Below, piece after piece: positions 34,117 through 42,199 of a stretch of DNA of 64,000 nucleotides. The position numbers were made by a program, and so were the translations under genes. Source of the DNA: an uncultured Alphaproteobacteria bacterium. Its GTDB lineage: Bacteria > Pseudomonadota > Alphaproteobacteria > Rhodobacterales > Rhodobacteraceae. The notes beneath the pieces were generated by a model that worked only from the letters and a program-made list of their open reading frames with translations, was not told where the DNA came from and did no database searches. The stretch is taken from contig CACBAM010000003.1 in the NCBI GenBank assembly GCA_902537215.1, forward strand, positions 1-64,000. Direction: 5' to 3'. Each line of letters begins with the position of its first letter. Within the stretch, counting starts at the first letter, position 1.

Positions 34117-35481
34117 TTATGCCTCAAGTGTTCTGCGTAAGATTTCCACCTCGTCTGCAACCTGTACATCGACAAGTTTTAATTCTTCAATTTTCTTAAC
34201 CGCGTGAATAACAGTGGTGTGATCTCTTCCACCGAATTTTCTTCCAATTTCTGGCAAAGATTTTGAGGTTAGACTTTTAGATAAAAACATAGCTATTTGT
34301 CTAGGCCTAGCTACTACTCTTGCTCTTCTCGCAGATATCAAGTCTGTCATTCTAAGATTGTAGTGTTCAGCAACTTTTCTGATTATCTCTTCAATAGTAA
34401 CTTTTCTCTCTGAAGTTCTAAGAATATCCGATAGACATTCCTGAACTAAATCAATAGTTATTTCTTTTCCAACCAAAGATGCAAAAGCGAACAACCTTGT
34501 CAGAGCTCCCTCTAGCACTCTAACGTTTGAAGAAATTTTGTGAGCTAAATACTCTAATATACCTTCATCAATCTTAACGTCTCTATTCAGTTCCATCTGT
34601 ATTTCAGCTTTTGCCTGTAAAATTCCTAAGCGTAATTCATAGTCTGTCGGGTGCACGTCGACAACCAGACCCCAAGCAAGTCTAGATTTAATCCTTTCCT
34701 CTAGACCATCAATTTCACCAGGAGCTCTATCAGCCGATATGACTATTTGTTTTCCTTGCTCTATAAGAGCATTAAAGGTATGGAAAAATTCATCTTGTGT
34801 TGAATCTTTTCCTGCTATGAACTGAACATCATCTACCATCAAAACGTCCACCGACCTAAATAACTTCTTAAACGCATGCATATCCTTAAATCTTAAAGCT
34901 TGTACAAACCTATACATAAACTGTTCGGCTGAGAGGTATAGTATTCGCGCTCTTTTGTTCTTTTCTTTGGTAGACCAAGCAATAGAGTGCATTAGGTGCG
35001 TTTTTCCTAGACCGACCCCTCCATATAAAAATAATGGATTGAAAGTTACCTTTCCCCCATCTGAAACTCTTTTTGCAGCTGCATGTGCCAACTCATTTGG
35101 TTTTCCAACCACAAATTTATCAAAGGTAAACCTGGCATCAAGTGGTGAACTGGGTAGATCAAGCTGAGATTCTTGTGATTTTTGGTCAGTTCTTTTCAGT
35201 TCCTTTTTCTCTGAAACATTTCTTTTGCCTGCTGTCTTATCTGACGATGCAATAAACTCAAGTCTATCTATCATTAGTTTTTGATTCTTAAATCCTTGGA
35301 TAATGTGATCTCCGTAGTTCCTATAAACCCAAGTACCAATAAATCTTGTTGGCACTTTAAACTTTGCAACAGAACCGTTAATCTCCTTTAGCTCAATGGG
35401 TTGTATCCAGTTTGCGTGAGCACTTTCGCCTATATTGTTCTTCACAAACTCTTTAACCTTTGACCACTCATCTTTGTTCAT
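34117..35481 (-). CDS. dnaA: Chromosomal replication initiator DnaA
   Basis: 454 aa. Domain I is at the N-terminus (WSKVKEFVKNNIGESAHANWIQPI), and a short lysine-rich domain II lies near 95-115. Domain III is an AAA+ ATPase with GGVGLGKTHLMH and MVDDVQFIAG. Domain IV carries the DnaA-box signature around GRKFGGRDHTTVIHA near the C-terminus. The start codon overlaps the stop of an upstream rhodanese gene by one base (TAATG), so dnaA translation is probably coupled to it. No convincing DnaA-box cluster is seen nearby. Confidence 0.97.
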   Translation of the reverse strand: MNKDEWSKVKEFVKNNIGESAHANWIQPIELKEINGSVAKFKVPTRFIGTWVYRNYGDHIIQGFKNQKLMIDRLEFIASSDKTAGKRNVSEKKELKRTDQKSQESQLDLPSSPLDARFTFDKFVVGKPNELAHAAAKRVSDGGKVTFNPLFLYGGVGLGKTHLMHSIAWSTKEKNKRARILYLSAEQFMYRFVQALRFKDMHAFKKLFRSVDVLMVDDVQFIAGKDSTQDEFFHTFNALIEQGKQIVISADRAPGEIDGLEERIKSRLAWGLVVDVHPTDYELRLGILQAKAEIQMELNRDVKIDEGILEYLAHKISSNVRVLEGALTRLFAFASLVGKEITIDLVQECLSDILRTSERKVTIEEIIRKVAEHYNLRMTDLISARRARVVARPRQIAMFLSKSLTSKSLPEIGRKFGGRDHTTVIHAVKKIEELKLVDVQVADEVEILRRTLEA

Positions 35482-35945
35482 TAAATAACTCTACTCCAGG
35501 GCAAGCCCAAGTTCTTCCATCCGGTTGGGTTTTGTGGATAGACTGAAGGCTGTTCATATCCCTCGAATCCATCTGAAATGTTAAAACACATACCATTATA
35601 ATTACCGGATTTAAACGATTCTTCCACAGTTAATGCAGCGAAATTTGATCTAATTCCAGATCTACATATAAAAAGATACTTTCCTTCATCATGATGACTT
35701 AAATTTTTGTTAAAATCGTTTAAAAAGCGCTTTCGTGACCCCGGTAAGATCGAGTTTCTCCATTCTATTTTATAGATATCTTTTCCGATTTCTCTTAGGT
35801 CAGGTATTCCAACTTCCAAATGCTCTTTATTGGTTCTTACATCTACCAATACAGCGTTTTCATCTTCTTTTAGAAGATCAAAAGCTACTTTTGAATTTAT
35901 ATTTTCAACCAAATTCAAACCTGTTTGAAGGGACGGTTTTGCCAA
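35481..35945 (-). CDS. Rhodanese-like protein coupled to dnaA
   Basis: 154 aa, one rhodanese domain: VLVDVRTNKEHLEVG, then the active-site Cys at 94 in a CRSGIRS loop, and a C-terminal SDGFEGY and LPW. No ATG lies near the N-terminus. The TTG at 35945 is the best start; AAGGA is directly next to it, an awkward spacing, so the true start is uncertain. The stop overlaps the dnaA start. It lies between rpsT and dnaA, a position normally empty in related genomes as I recall them. It is not a close copy of the rhodanese at 28.1 kb. Confidence 0.82.
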   Translation of the reverse strand: MAKPSLQTGLNLVENINSKVAFDLLKEDENAVLVDVRTNKEHLEVGIPDLREIGKDIYKIEWRNSILPGSRKRFLNDFNKNLSHHDEGKYLFICRSGIRSNFAALTVEESFKSGNYNGMCFNISDGFEGYEQPSVYPQNPTGWKNLGLPWSRVI

Positions 35946-36027
35946 TCCTTTTTACAAAAAAAGGTGTCTTAATTATACGGTAACTGTGTCATAGGATTAT
36001 GGCAACAAATTAAAAACCATTCTGGCG

Positions 36028-36300
36028 CTAGCTTGCTTTTTTTAAACTTTTTACTTTTGAATTTAATCTTGATATTTTTCTACTCGCTGAGTTTTTATGA
36101 AAAACACCTTTTGTAACGCCTCTCATGATTTCCGACTGCGCTGTCCTAAGAACTTCATTAGCAGTGCCTTGATCACCCTTGACTATAGCCTGCTCAACTT
36201 TTTTGACAAACGTTTTAATTCTGGTTTTTCTATTCTTATTTTCAGTGGTTTTTTTAACTGTCTGTCTAAGTCTTTTTTTAGCTGAAGCTTTGTTTGGCAT
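36028..36300 (-). CDS. rpsT: Ribosomal protein S20
   Basis: 90 aa, highly basic, with the S20 pattern MPNKASAKKRLRQTVKKTTENK and the C-terminal GVFHKNSASRKISRLNSKVKSL. It binds 16S rRNA early in 30S assembly. AAGGAG stands ten bases before the ATG. A single-gene unit with its own strong -35; dnaA and its rhodanese follow after about 80 bases. Confidence 0.96.
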   Translation of the reverse strand: MPNKASAKKRLRQTVKKTTENKNRKTRIKTFVKKVEQAIVKGDQGTANEVLRTAQSEIMRGVTKGVFHKNSASRKISRLNSKVKSLKKAS

Positions 36301-36325
36301 CTTTCTTGTACTCCTTACTCAATCA

Positions 36326-36352
36326 ATTACACAATGCGGTTATAAATGTCAA
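36326..36352 (-). promoter_or_regulatory. Promoter of rpsT
   Basis: On the minus strand a perfect -35 TTGACA (36352-36347) is followed after 15 bases by TGTAAT (36331-36326; five of six to the -10 consensus). The spacing is short; TAATTG at 17 bases is an alternative. It lies 26 bases before the rpsT ATG. Confidence 0.5.
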
Positions 36353-36363
36353 TAAGCGAACTC

Positions 36364-37140
36364 CTATTTGTCTTCGAACTTGGGTGTTCTTTTTTCTATG
36401 AAAGCGGACATACCTTCTTTTTTATCTTGAGTTGAAAAAAGAGCATTAAAGATTCGCCTTTCAAACAATATACCCTCTGACATTCCAATTTCGAATGAAC
36501 GATTTATTGATTCCTTGATTCCCATTGTCGACAACATAGACTTTTCTGCGATTTTATAAGCTACAGCCTTAGCTTCCTTTAAAAGATCCTCGGCAGGAAC
36601 GACCCTACTGACTAGACCGGATCTTTCAGCCTCTTCAGCATCCATATTTCTACCAGTTAGATGCATCTCCATTGCTTTAGATTTTCCAACAAATTTCGAC
36701 AGCAGTTGCGTTCCTCCAAAACCCGCCATAACACCTAAATTTATTTCAGGTTGTCCAAATTTTGCACTTTCTGCAGCCAGGATAAAATCGCACCTCATTG
36801 CGAGCTCACATCCTCCTCCTAGCGCGTATCCGGCTACAGCAGCTATAATAGGTTTTCTAGTTGCTTGAATTCTATCTAAATCATTAGAAAAAAAGTTTTT
36901 GTAAAACATATCTACAAAAGACTTTGACATCATCTCCTTGATATCCGCACCAGCAGCAAAAGCCTTTTCAGAACCAGTTAAGATAATTGTTCTAACAGAA
37001 TCATTATTGTCTGCATCTGTAAGAGCACTGTTTAGTTCCTCCAACAGCTTACTGTTTAGAGCGTTCAATGCGCTTGGCCTATTGAGTTTTATAATTAAAA
37101 TAGGTTCTTCATGCTCGATTATGAGCGTCTCGTAAGCCAT
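36364..37140 (-). CDS. Enoyl-CoA hydratase
   Basis: 258 aa from the ATG at 37140, with GGAG at the right distance; an earlier ATG at 37167 has no such site. Crotonase fold with AAGADIKEM (oxyanion loop), GYALGGGCELAM and both catalytic glutamates, GQPEINLG and KAMEMHLTG, so true hydration of trans-2-enoyl-CoA is likely. It sits between mutM and rpsT, an order kept in many alphaproteobacteria, rather than in a beta-oxidation operon. Confidence 0.93.
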   Translation of the reverse strand: MAYETLIIEHEEPILIIKLNRPSALNALNSKLLEELNSALTDADNNDSVRTIILTGSEKAFAAGADIKEMMSKSFVDMFYKNFFSNDLDRIQATRKPIIAAVAGYALGGGCELAMRCDFILAAESAKFGQPEINLGVMAGFGGTQLLSKFVGKSKAMEMHLTGRNMDAEEAERSGLVSRVVPAEDLLKEAKAVAYKIAEKSMLSTMGIKESINRSFEIGMSEGILFERRIFNALFSTQDKKEGMSAFIEKRTPKFEDK

Positions 37141-37211
37141 TCGATTCTCCAAAAAATTGATCTGCACAAACTTTTAATTTTCTTATCAAAATTTATCAAG
37201 AAAATAATGAA

Positions 37212-38045
37212 TTACTTCTGACAGGTTGCGCAATAAAATGTACTCCTCCCACTAATTATAATTTTCCCAACATTACCCTTACATTTACTCCGAAAACATG
37301 CTTGACCCTCTTTCCCATAAACCTGCAGTTTGTTTTGAAAATATCCTACCTCTCCACCAACCTGTCGGAAATCTTTTAAAGTAGTACCACCAAATTTAAT
37401 CGCCTTTTCAAGAACTTTCTTAATTGATGCAACCAGTGCTTCACATTCAATTAGAGACATGTTTTTGCCAATCCTAGTCGGTTTGATTCGACAATCCCAC
37501 AAAGCCTCACTAACGTATATATTACCTAAGCCAGCTACAACTTTCTGATCCATTAAAATATTTTTTAAGGATCTTGAAGAGTTTTTGATTTTGGACCATA
37601 GATGTTGTTCATCAAATTTATTGGAAAGAGGTTCTATTCCTATATATTTGAACCTTTGATAATCTGCATAGTCCCCTTCTATAGTTTCAATAAAACCAAA
37701 CCTTCGAGGATCATTATATATAAGCAGAAATTGATTATCGAATGATATTATCAGATGATCGTGTTTCTTTGGTTTATATTTATTTTTACTTTCTGTACTT
37801 AAGTTTACCCTTCCTGACATCCCCAGATGTAGGACTATTGTTGTTTTATTATTCAGAAAAAAAAGAAGGTATTTTGATCGCCTACCAACCCCTAGAACTC
37901 GTTTTTTCAGGATCAATTTTTCAAAGTTCCCTTCTATAGGGAACCTTAAGTCTCTTCTAAATATTTTAGTTGAGATTATGGCACTACCTAAAACTGTCTT
38001 TTCTATACCTAATTTAACTGTTTCTATTTCTGGAAGTTCTGGCAA
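37212..38045 (-). CDS. mutM: Formamidopyrimidine-DNA glycosylase
   Basis: 277 aa. It removes oxidised purines such as 8-oxoguanine. The start codon is TTG: it gives MPELPEIETVK, in which Pro2 and Glu3 must form the N-terminus as catalytic residues, so no other start is possible. Other features: the helix-two-turn-helix MDQKVVAGLGNIYVSEALW, the QVYGKEGQACF stretch and a C-terminal zinc finger (C-x4-C...C-x2-C). It is divergent from xseB. Confidence 0.96.
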   Translation of the reverse strand: MPELPEIETVKLGIEKTVLGSAIISTKIFRRDLRFPIEGNFEKLILKKRVLGVGRRSKYLLFFLNNKTTIVLHLGMSGRVNLSTESKNKYKPKKHDHLIISFDNQFLLIYNDPRRFGFIETIEGDYADYQRFKYIGIEPLSNKFDEQHLWSKIKNSSRSLKNILMDQKVVAGLGNIYVSEALWDCRIKPTRIGKNMSLIECEALVASIKKVLEKAIKFGGTTLKDFRQVGGEVGYFQNKLQVYGKEGQACFRSKCKGNVGKIIISGRSTFYCATCQK

Positions 38046-38126
38046 AAATCTATTTATAAAAATGAACTGGCTATTGATCTAAAAGACTATACTATAGATC
38101 ATTATAAAAATATCATTAGATTTATT

Positions 38127-38372
38127 ATGCTTACAGAAGACGAGATAAAAGGCCTTAAATTTGAAGAGGGGCTGAAGAAATTAGAAGAGTTGGTAACTCA
38201 TCTAGACGATGGGAATTTAAGCTTAGAAGAATCAATTTCTTACTACGAAATAGGAATTAAACTGAAAAGCCACTGCGAAAAACTTTTGAAGATGGCAGAA
38301 TTGAAAATTTTAAAAGTATCTGACAAAGAGAAGTTGGTAACGGAAGACTTAAGAGCAGACGATAATGACTAG
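38127..38372 (+). CDS. xseB: Exodeoxyribonuclease VII small subunit
   Basis: 81 aa with the family core FEEGLKKLEELVTHLDDGNLSLEES, ISYYEIGIKL and CEKLLKMAELKI. It forms the small helical subunit that binds XseA. The large subunit gene is not in the window. It overlaps ispA by eight bases, the common xseB-ispA arrangement; dxs does not follow here. Confidence 0.93.
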   Translation: MLTEDEIKGLKFEEGLKKLEELVTHLDDGNLSLEESISYYEIGIKLKSHCEKLLKMAELKILKVSDKEKLVTEDLRADDND

Positions 38373-39270
38373 CCCCTATAGTGAGTTCGACGAGACTTAC
38401 TTCAAAACAATGCTCGAAAATAACGCTCTTTATTTTAATCAACATTTAAAAAAATTTTTAAAAACAAGAAATTTTGGAATTTTAAAAAAACCAATTGAGT
38501 ATTCGATTTTGGGGCAAGGAAAAAGATTGAGGCCGTTGCTGTGTATGGAAACGTCAAAGGTTTTCAATATTGCAAACGAAGTGGCTATATTCTGTGCTAT
38601 CGCAATTGAATGCATTCATACGTACTCTCTGGTGCATGACGATCTTCCATCAATGGACGATGATGATTTGAGAAGGGGTCAACCAACTATTCATATGAAA
38701 TGGAGTGAGGCAACAGCCATTTTAGTTGGAGACGCACTACAAAGTTTGGGTTTTGAAGCACTAAGTGGACATAAATTTAAAGTTAACGATAAAGTAAAAA
38801 ATAAATTGATCTTGAGTTTAGCCAGAAATTCTGGGGCCTCTGGTATGGTATTAGGTCAAGCATTAGATATAGACGCTGAGACTTCCCAAAAGGAGCTTAA
38901 AATAAACGATATTTCGAAAATACAAGAATATAAAACTGGAAAGTTGATATCCTGGTCCTGTGAGGTTGGACCGATAATAGCAGGAGAAAACACTGAACCC
39001 TTTTCCTTATACGCTGCTAAAATAGGTTTAGCTTTTCAAATTATTGACGATATCTTAGACGTTACTAGCTCTTCCAAAACGTTGGGAAAAAATGTAGGTA
39101 AAGATAAGGAGAATAATAAGGCCACTTTTGTTTCAAAACTAGGTCTTGATAATGCTAAAAAGAAAGCCTTAGGGTTAGTAGCAGAAGCTTGTGAAGCTAT
39201 TTCAGGTTTTAAAGACCGATCAAGAAATCTTTGTCAAATTGCTAACTTTATTGTCAATAGACAATTTTAA
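38365..39270 (+). CDS. ispA: Farnesyl/geranyl diphosphate synthase
   Basis: 301 aa all-helical prenyl synthase that condenses isopentenyl diphosphate with allylic diphosphates. The first aspartate-rich motif is DDLPSMDDDD near 92-101, and the second is FQIIDDILD near 223-231. LGQGKRLRP near the N-terminus and KTGKLI are also conserved. The short-chain class (IspA) fits the length and the two extra residues in the first motif. Translation is coupled to xseB. Confidence 0.93.
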   Translation: MTSPYSEFDETYFKTMLENNALYFNQHLKKFLKTRNFGILKKPIEYSILGQGKRLRPLLCMETSKVFNIANEVAIFCAIAIECIHTYSLVHDDLPSMDDDDLRRGQPTIHMKWSEATAILVGDALQSLGFEALSGHKFKVNDKVKNKLILSLARNSGASGMVLGQALDIDAETSQKELKINDISKIQEYKTGKLISWSCEVGPIIAGENTEPFSLYAAKIGLAFQIIDDILDVTSSSKTLGKNVGKDKENNKATFVSKLGLDNAKKKALGLVAEACEAISGFKDRSRNLCQIANFIVNRQF

Positions 39271-39298
39271 CCTTTGATTGAAGAATTTAGAGAACCAA

Positions 39299-40324
39299 TT
39301 ATTTTTCTTTTTTTAAAACTTTATTTCCTAATAACTCAGCGATTTGCACTGCATTTAGAGCAGCGCCTTTTCTAAGATTATCAGATACACACCATAAATT
39401 CAGACCATTCTCCGTTGTAGAATCTTGTCTTATTCGACTAATAAAAGTCGCATAATCGCCTGCACACTCTATTGGCGTTGTGTAACCTCCTTCTTCTCTT
39501 TTATCTACCACAATTATTCCTGGAGATTGTCTTAAAATTTCTCTAGCTTCTTCTTCATCTAAAAAATCTTCAAACTCAATATTTACTGCCTCCGAGTGGC
39601 CCACAAAAACTGGCACCCTGACACATGTTGCTGTCAATTTTATCTTCTTGTCTAAAATCTTCTTTGTTTCAGCAACCATTTTCCACTCTTCTTTTGTTTG
39701 CCCGTCATCAAGAAACACATCTATTTGAGGAATTACATTAAAAGCGATTTGTTTGGGATAAGCTTTTGGGTCTACTTCCTGACCTGGCACGTATAAACCT
39801 TTTGTTTGAGCCCACAGCTCGTCCATTGCTTCCTTACCTGAGCCAGAAACTGATTGAAAAGTTGTTACCACGACTCTTTTTATTTGTGCTCTATCGTGTA
39901 GAGGTTTTAATGCTACAACCAATTGGGCGGTTGAACAGTTAGGGTTTGCAATAATATTCCTCTTATCGAAATTTAGTATCTCCTCAGGATTAACCTCAGG
40001 AACTATTAGGGGGACATCTGGGTGGTAACGAAAAAGAGATGAATTGTCTATCACTATGCAGCCACTATCAGTCGCTTTTTTCACATATTTTTTTGTTGCT
40101 TCTGACCCAACTGCAAAAAGTGCGATATCTATTCCTTTAAAATCAAAAGTATCTAAATCTTTAGTCTTTAGAACTTTATCTCCAAATGAACATTCGGTTC
40201 CCAAAGATCTTCTACTGGCTAAGGCAGACAGCTCATCCACTGGAAACAGGCGCTCAGCCAATATATTAAGCATTTCTCTTCCTACGTTACCAGTGGCACC
40301 GCAAACAGCAATCTTATATCCCAT
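39299..40324 (-). CDS. asd: Aspartate-semialdehyde dehydrogenase
   Basis: 341 aa. It reduces aspartyl phosphate to the semialdehyde on the way to lysine, threonine, methionine and diaminopimelate. NADP site GATGNVGREMLNIL at 9-22, catalytic Cys130 in NPNCSTAQL, then TFQSVSGSGKEAMDEL and RVPVFVGHSEAV with the active-site His. AAAGGAAAAG precedes the ATG. It starts 11 bases after the crotonase gene on the same strand; leuB lies further up the minus strand. Confidence 0.95.
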   Translation of the reverse strand: MGYKIAVCGATGNVGREMLNILAERLFPVDELSALASRRSLGTECSFGDKVLKTKDLDTFDFKGIDIALFAVGSEATKKYVKKATDSGCIVIDNSSLFRYHPDVPLIVPEVNPEEILNFDKRNIIANPNCSTAQLVVALKPLHDRAQIKRVVVTTFQSVSGSGKEAMDELWAQTKGLYVPGQEVDPKAYPKQIAFNVIPQIDVFLDDGQTKEEWKMVAETKKILDKKIKLTATCVRVPVFVGHSEAVNIEFEDFLDEEEAREILRQSPGIIVVDKREEGGYTTPIECAGDYATFISRIRQDSTTENGLNLWCVSDNLRKGAALNAVQIAELLGNKVLKKEK

Positions 40325-40335
40325 ACTTTTCCTTT

Positions 40336-41229
40336 TTAATTTTTTGAAAAGTGATCTTTGAGCTTTGGTAATTCGGCAAAATTGCCTTCGGTCTTATCTT
40401 TATAGGATCGAAATCCTTCCATCAACTCAGATTGGCTCAGCATCGATGCATTCCACATATTTATCCAATCCAATCCCTCATCGATGGTGTGGTCACGCGC
40501 AAAGTCAATAACTTTCTTACAACCAAAAACAGCAGCCGGAGAATTAGAAGCTATTTCTTTAGCAATCTCTAATGCGCCTTCGATAAGAGCATCATGACTG
40601 TCATATAATTTATTTACGAAACCATGATCTTTGGCCTCTTGAGCAGAAAAATTTCTTCCTGTAAACGCTAATTCCTTAACAATACCTTCAGGGAGTAATT
40701 TTACAATTCTTGGAAATGTACCCACATCTGCTACCATTCCAATTTTTGTCTCTCTTATTGAAAAAAAAGCGTCGTTCGTTGCTAATCGTATATCTGCAGA
40801 ACAGATTAGATCTACGCCTCCTCCTATACAGCCACCCTGTATTGCACAAATTACGGGAATTCTAGCTTTTTGTAATGATGAAATAGAGTCTTGTAAAAAA
40901 GACAAAAAGTTCATGAAGTTTTGAGGCGTTTGCAGCTCTTTTTCATTATTTTTATTGGTACTAGAGCTCGAAAAGACTTCTTGACCAAAAAGGCTTAAAT
41001 CCAAACCGGCTGAAAATACGGGGCCATTTGAAGATAGAACAATACATCTCGCACTAGAATTTCTATCAATGTCTCCAATAATCCTTGGTAGATCTCTCCA
41101 AAAATCCCAGTTCATGGCATTCCTTTTTTCTGGCCTGTTAAGCTTTATGTGAGCAATATGCCCAAGAAACTCAATGGCAAAATAATTTGATTGGTATTGG
41201 TTTTGATCGGCAACTTCTAATTTATTCAT
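40336..41229 (-). CDS. Crotonase-family dienoyl-CoA isomerase-like protein
   Basis: 297 aa. The core FSAGLDLSLFG forms the oxyanion loop, QGGCIGGGVDLICSADIR the second, and the active-site stretch reads ETKIGMVADVGTFPRI. Glu and Asp here match the acid pair of delta(3,5)-delta(2,4)-dienoyl-CoA isomerases (ECH1 type), not the two Glu of enoyl-CoA hydratases. It would help oxidise polyunsaturated fatty acids. It lies between an alpha/beta hydrolase and asd on the minus strand. The residue assignment is by eye. Confidence 0.86.
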   Translation of the reverse strand: MNKLEVADQNQYQSNYFAIEFLGHIAHIKLNRPEKRNAMNWDFWRDLPRIIGDIDRNSSARCIVLSSNGPVFSAGLDLSLFGQEVFSSSSTNKNNEKELQTPQNFMNFLSFLQDSISSLQKARIPVICAIQGGCIGGGVDLICSADIRLATNDAFFSIRETKIGMVADVGTFPRIVKLLPEGIVKELAFTGRNFSAQEAKDHGFVNKLYDSHDALIEGALEIAKEIASNSPAAVFGCKKVIDFARDHTIDEGLDWINMWNASMLSQSELMEGFRSYKDKTEGNFAELPKLKDHFSKN

Positions 41230-41268
41230 TTTATATCCTACCTTTGCAATGCGCCTTAATTATAATAC

Positions 41269-42147
41269 TTAAGAATAGGATTTAAAGCCTTTAATAAGAG
41301 AGATAAGCTTATCCGGTTGCTCCATAGGGAAAAAGTGACTACCACCCTTTATTCTTTCGACTTGTTCTAAATACTTAAGCTTTTTAAATGAACTAATTGA
41401 AGCCGTTGTGCTCCCAAACTCAGCGATTAGTAGCAACGTTGGTACATTGATGTTTTTAACAATATGTGGTGTAGTAATTTTCTCAGTATTTATGAAACTT
41501 GCAGCCTCAGTTTCAGGGTTACAGGACAAATGTACGCCATTTTTATCTTTCTTTGTTCCACCTATTAAATAATCATACAGAAAACCTTCTTTCCACGTTT
41601 TAAAAATTCCCCTATTTGTGTAGGATTTCAATACTTCATCAAAGCTTTTCCATTTGCTTCTCTTTTTTAAGGCCTGACGATAAAGTTTTATAGTATTGCT
41701 ATCATAGCCAAGCGGACCAAAGAATTTTGTAAAATATTTGTAATAATAGTTAATTACAACTGGGTCCGCTAAAACTAAACCATTAACTTTATCATTCAAG
41801 TGTTTGCTTGCCATTATACTTAATGATCCACCAATAGAGTGTCCGCCTAGAACTATTTTGCTTTTATGTTTCTTGTAAAGTTCTGTTATCAAGGCAGCTA
41901 AATCTTTTGAATATCCTAAAACTGGGTTGACTGCATCATAGTAGCTTCCTGTCTCAGACATTCCGTATCCAGGTGTATCCCAAGCATATATATTATATTT
42001 TGACGTTAACTTATTTAGAATTCTGCTGTAAGTTTGCCCATTAAAGCCATTTGCGTGGGCCCAGTGTAATACTGGTCCTTCTTTTGGTCCTTTCCAAAAG
42101 CAAGTTGAAATATCACCCCTTGCAGTTTTTACTCTAATTCTTTCCAT
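41269..42147 (-). CDS. Alpha/beta hydrolase
   Basis: 292 aa. Nucleophile elbow GGHSIGGSLS, HWAHANGFNG near the oxyanion hole, LLIAEFGS before the acidic residue and GGSHFFPMEQPDK with the catalytic His. The HANGFNG start resembles hydrolases that act on lipid or polymer esters, but the substrate is unclear. The gap to the downstream crotonase is 39 bases. It is divergent from the NAD(P)HX repair gene. Confidence 0.87.
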   Translation of the reverse strand: MERIRVKTARGDISTCFWKGPKEGPVLHWAHANGFNGQTYSRILNKLTSKYNIYAWDTPGYGMSETGSYYDAVNPVLGYSKDLAALITELYKKHKSKIVLGGHSIGGSLSIMASKHLNDKVNGLVLADPVVINYYYKYFTKFFGPLGYDSNTIKLYRQALKKRSKWKSFDEVLKSYTNRGIFKTWKEGFLYDYLIGGTKKDKNGVHLSCNPETEAASFINTEKITTPHIVKNINVPTLLLIAEFGSTTASISSFKKLKYLEQVERIKGGSHFFPMEQPDKLISLIKGFKSYS

Positions 42148-42187
42148 ATATGGTCACAATTTTATTTATTAAAGCCTAAGTACGATA

Positions 42188-42193
42188 TATAAC
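42188..42193 (+). promoter_or_regulatory. -10 element placing a leaderless start on nnr
   Basis: TATAAC lies six bases before the ATG at 42200, so a transcript starting about seven bases downstream of the -10 would begin at or next to the A of the ATG. No Shine-Dalgarno sequence is present. A clear -35 is not obvious. Confidence 0.4.
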
Positions 42194-42199
42194 TTTATA

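Noticed and set aside
34106-34119. TAAAAAGCTTTTTA palindrome at the dnaA stop as a terminator
   Set aside because: It has no loop bases and only two G-C pairs; it would not form a stable RNA hairpin.
35533-35541. TGTGGATAG, one base from a DnaA box, as part of oriC
   Set aside because: It is single, lies within the rhodanese gene, and no further boxes or AT-rich unwinding element stand out around it.
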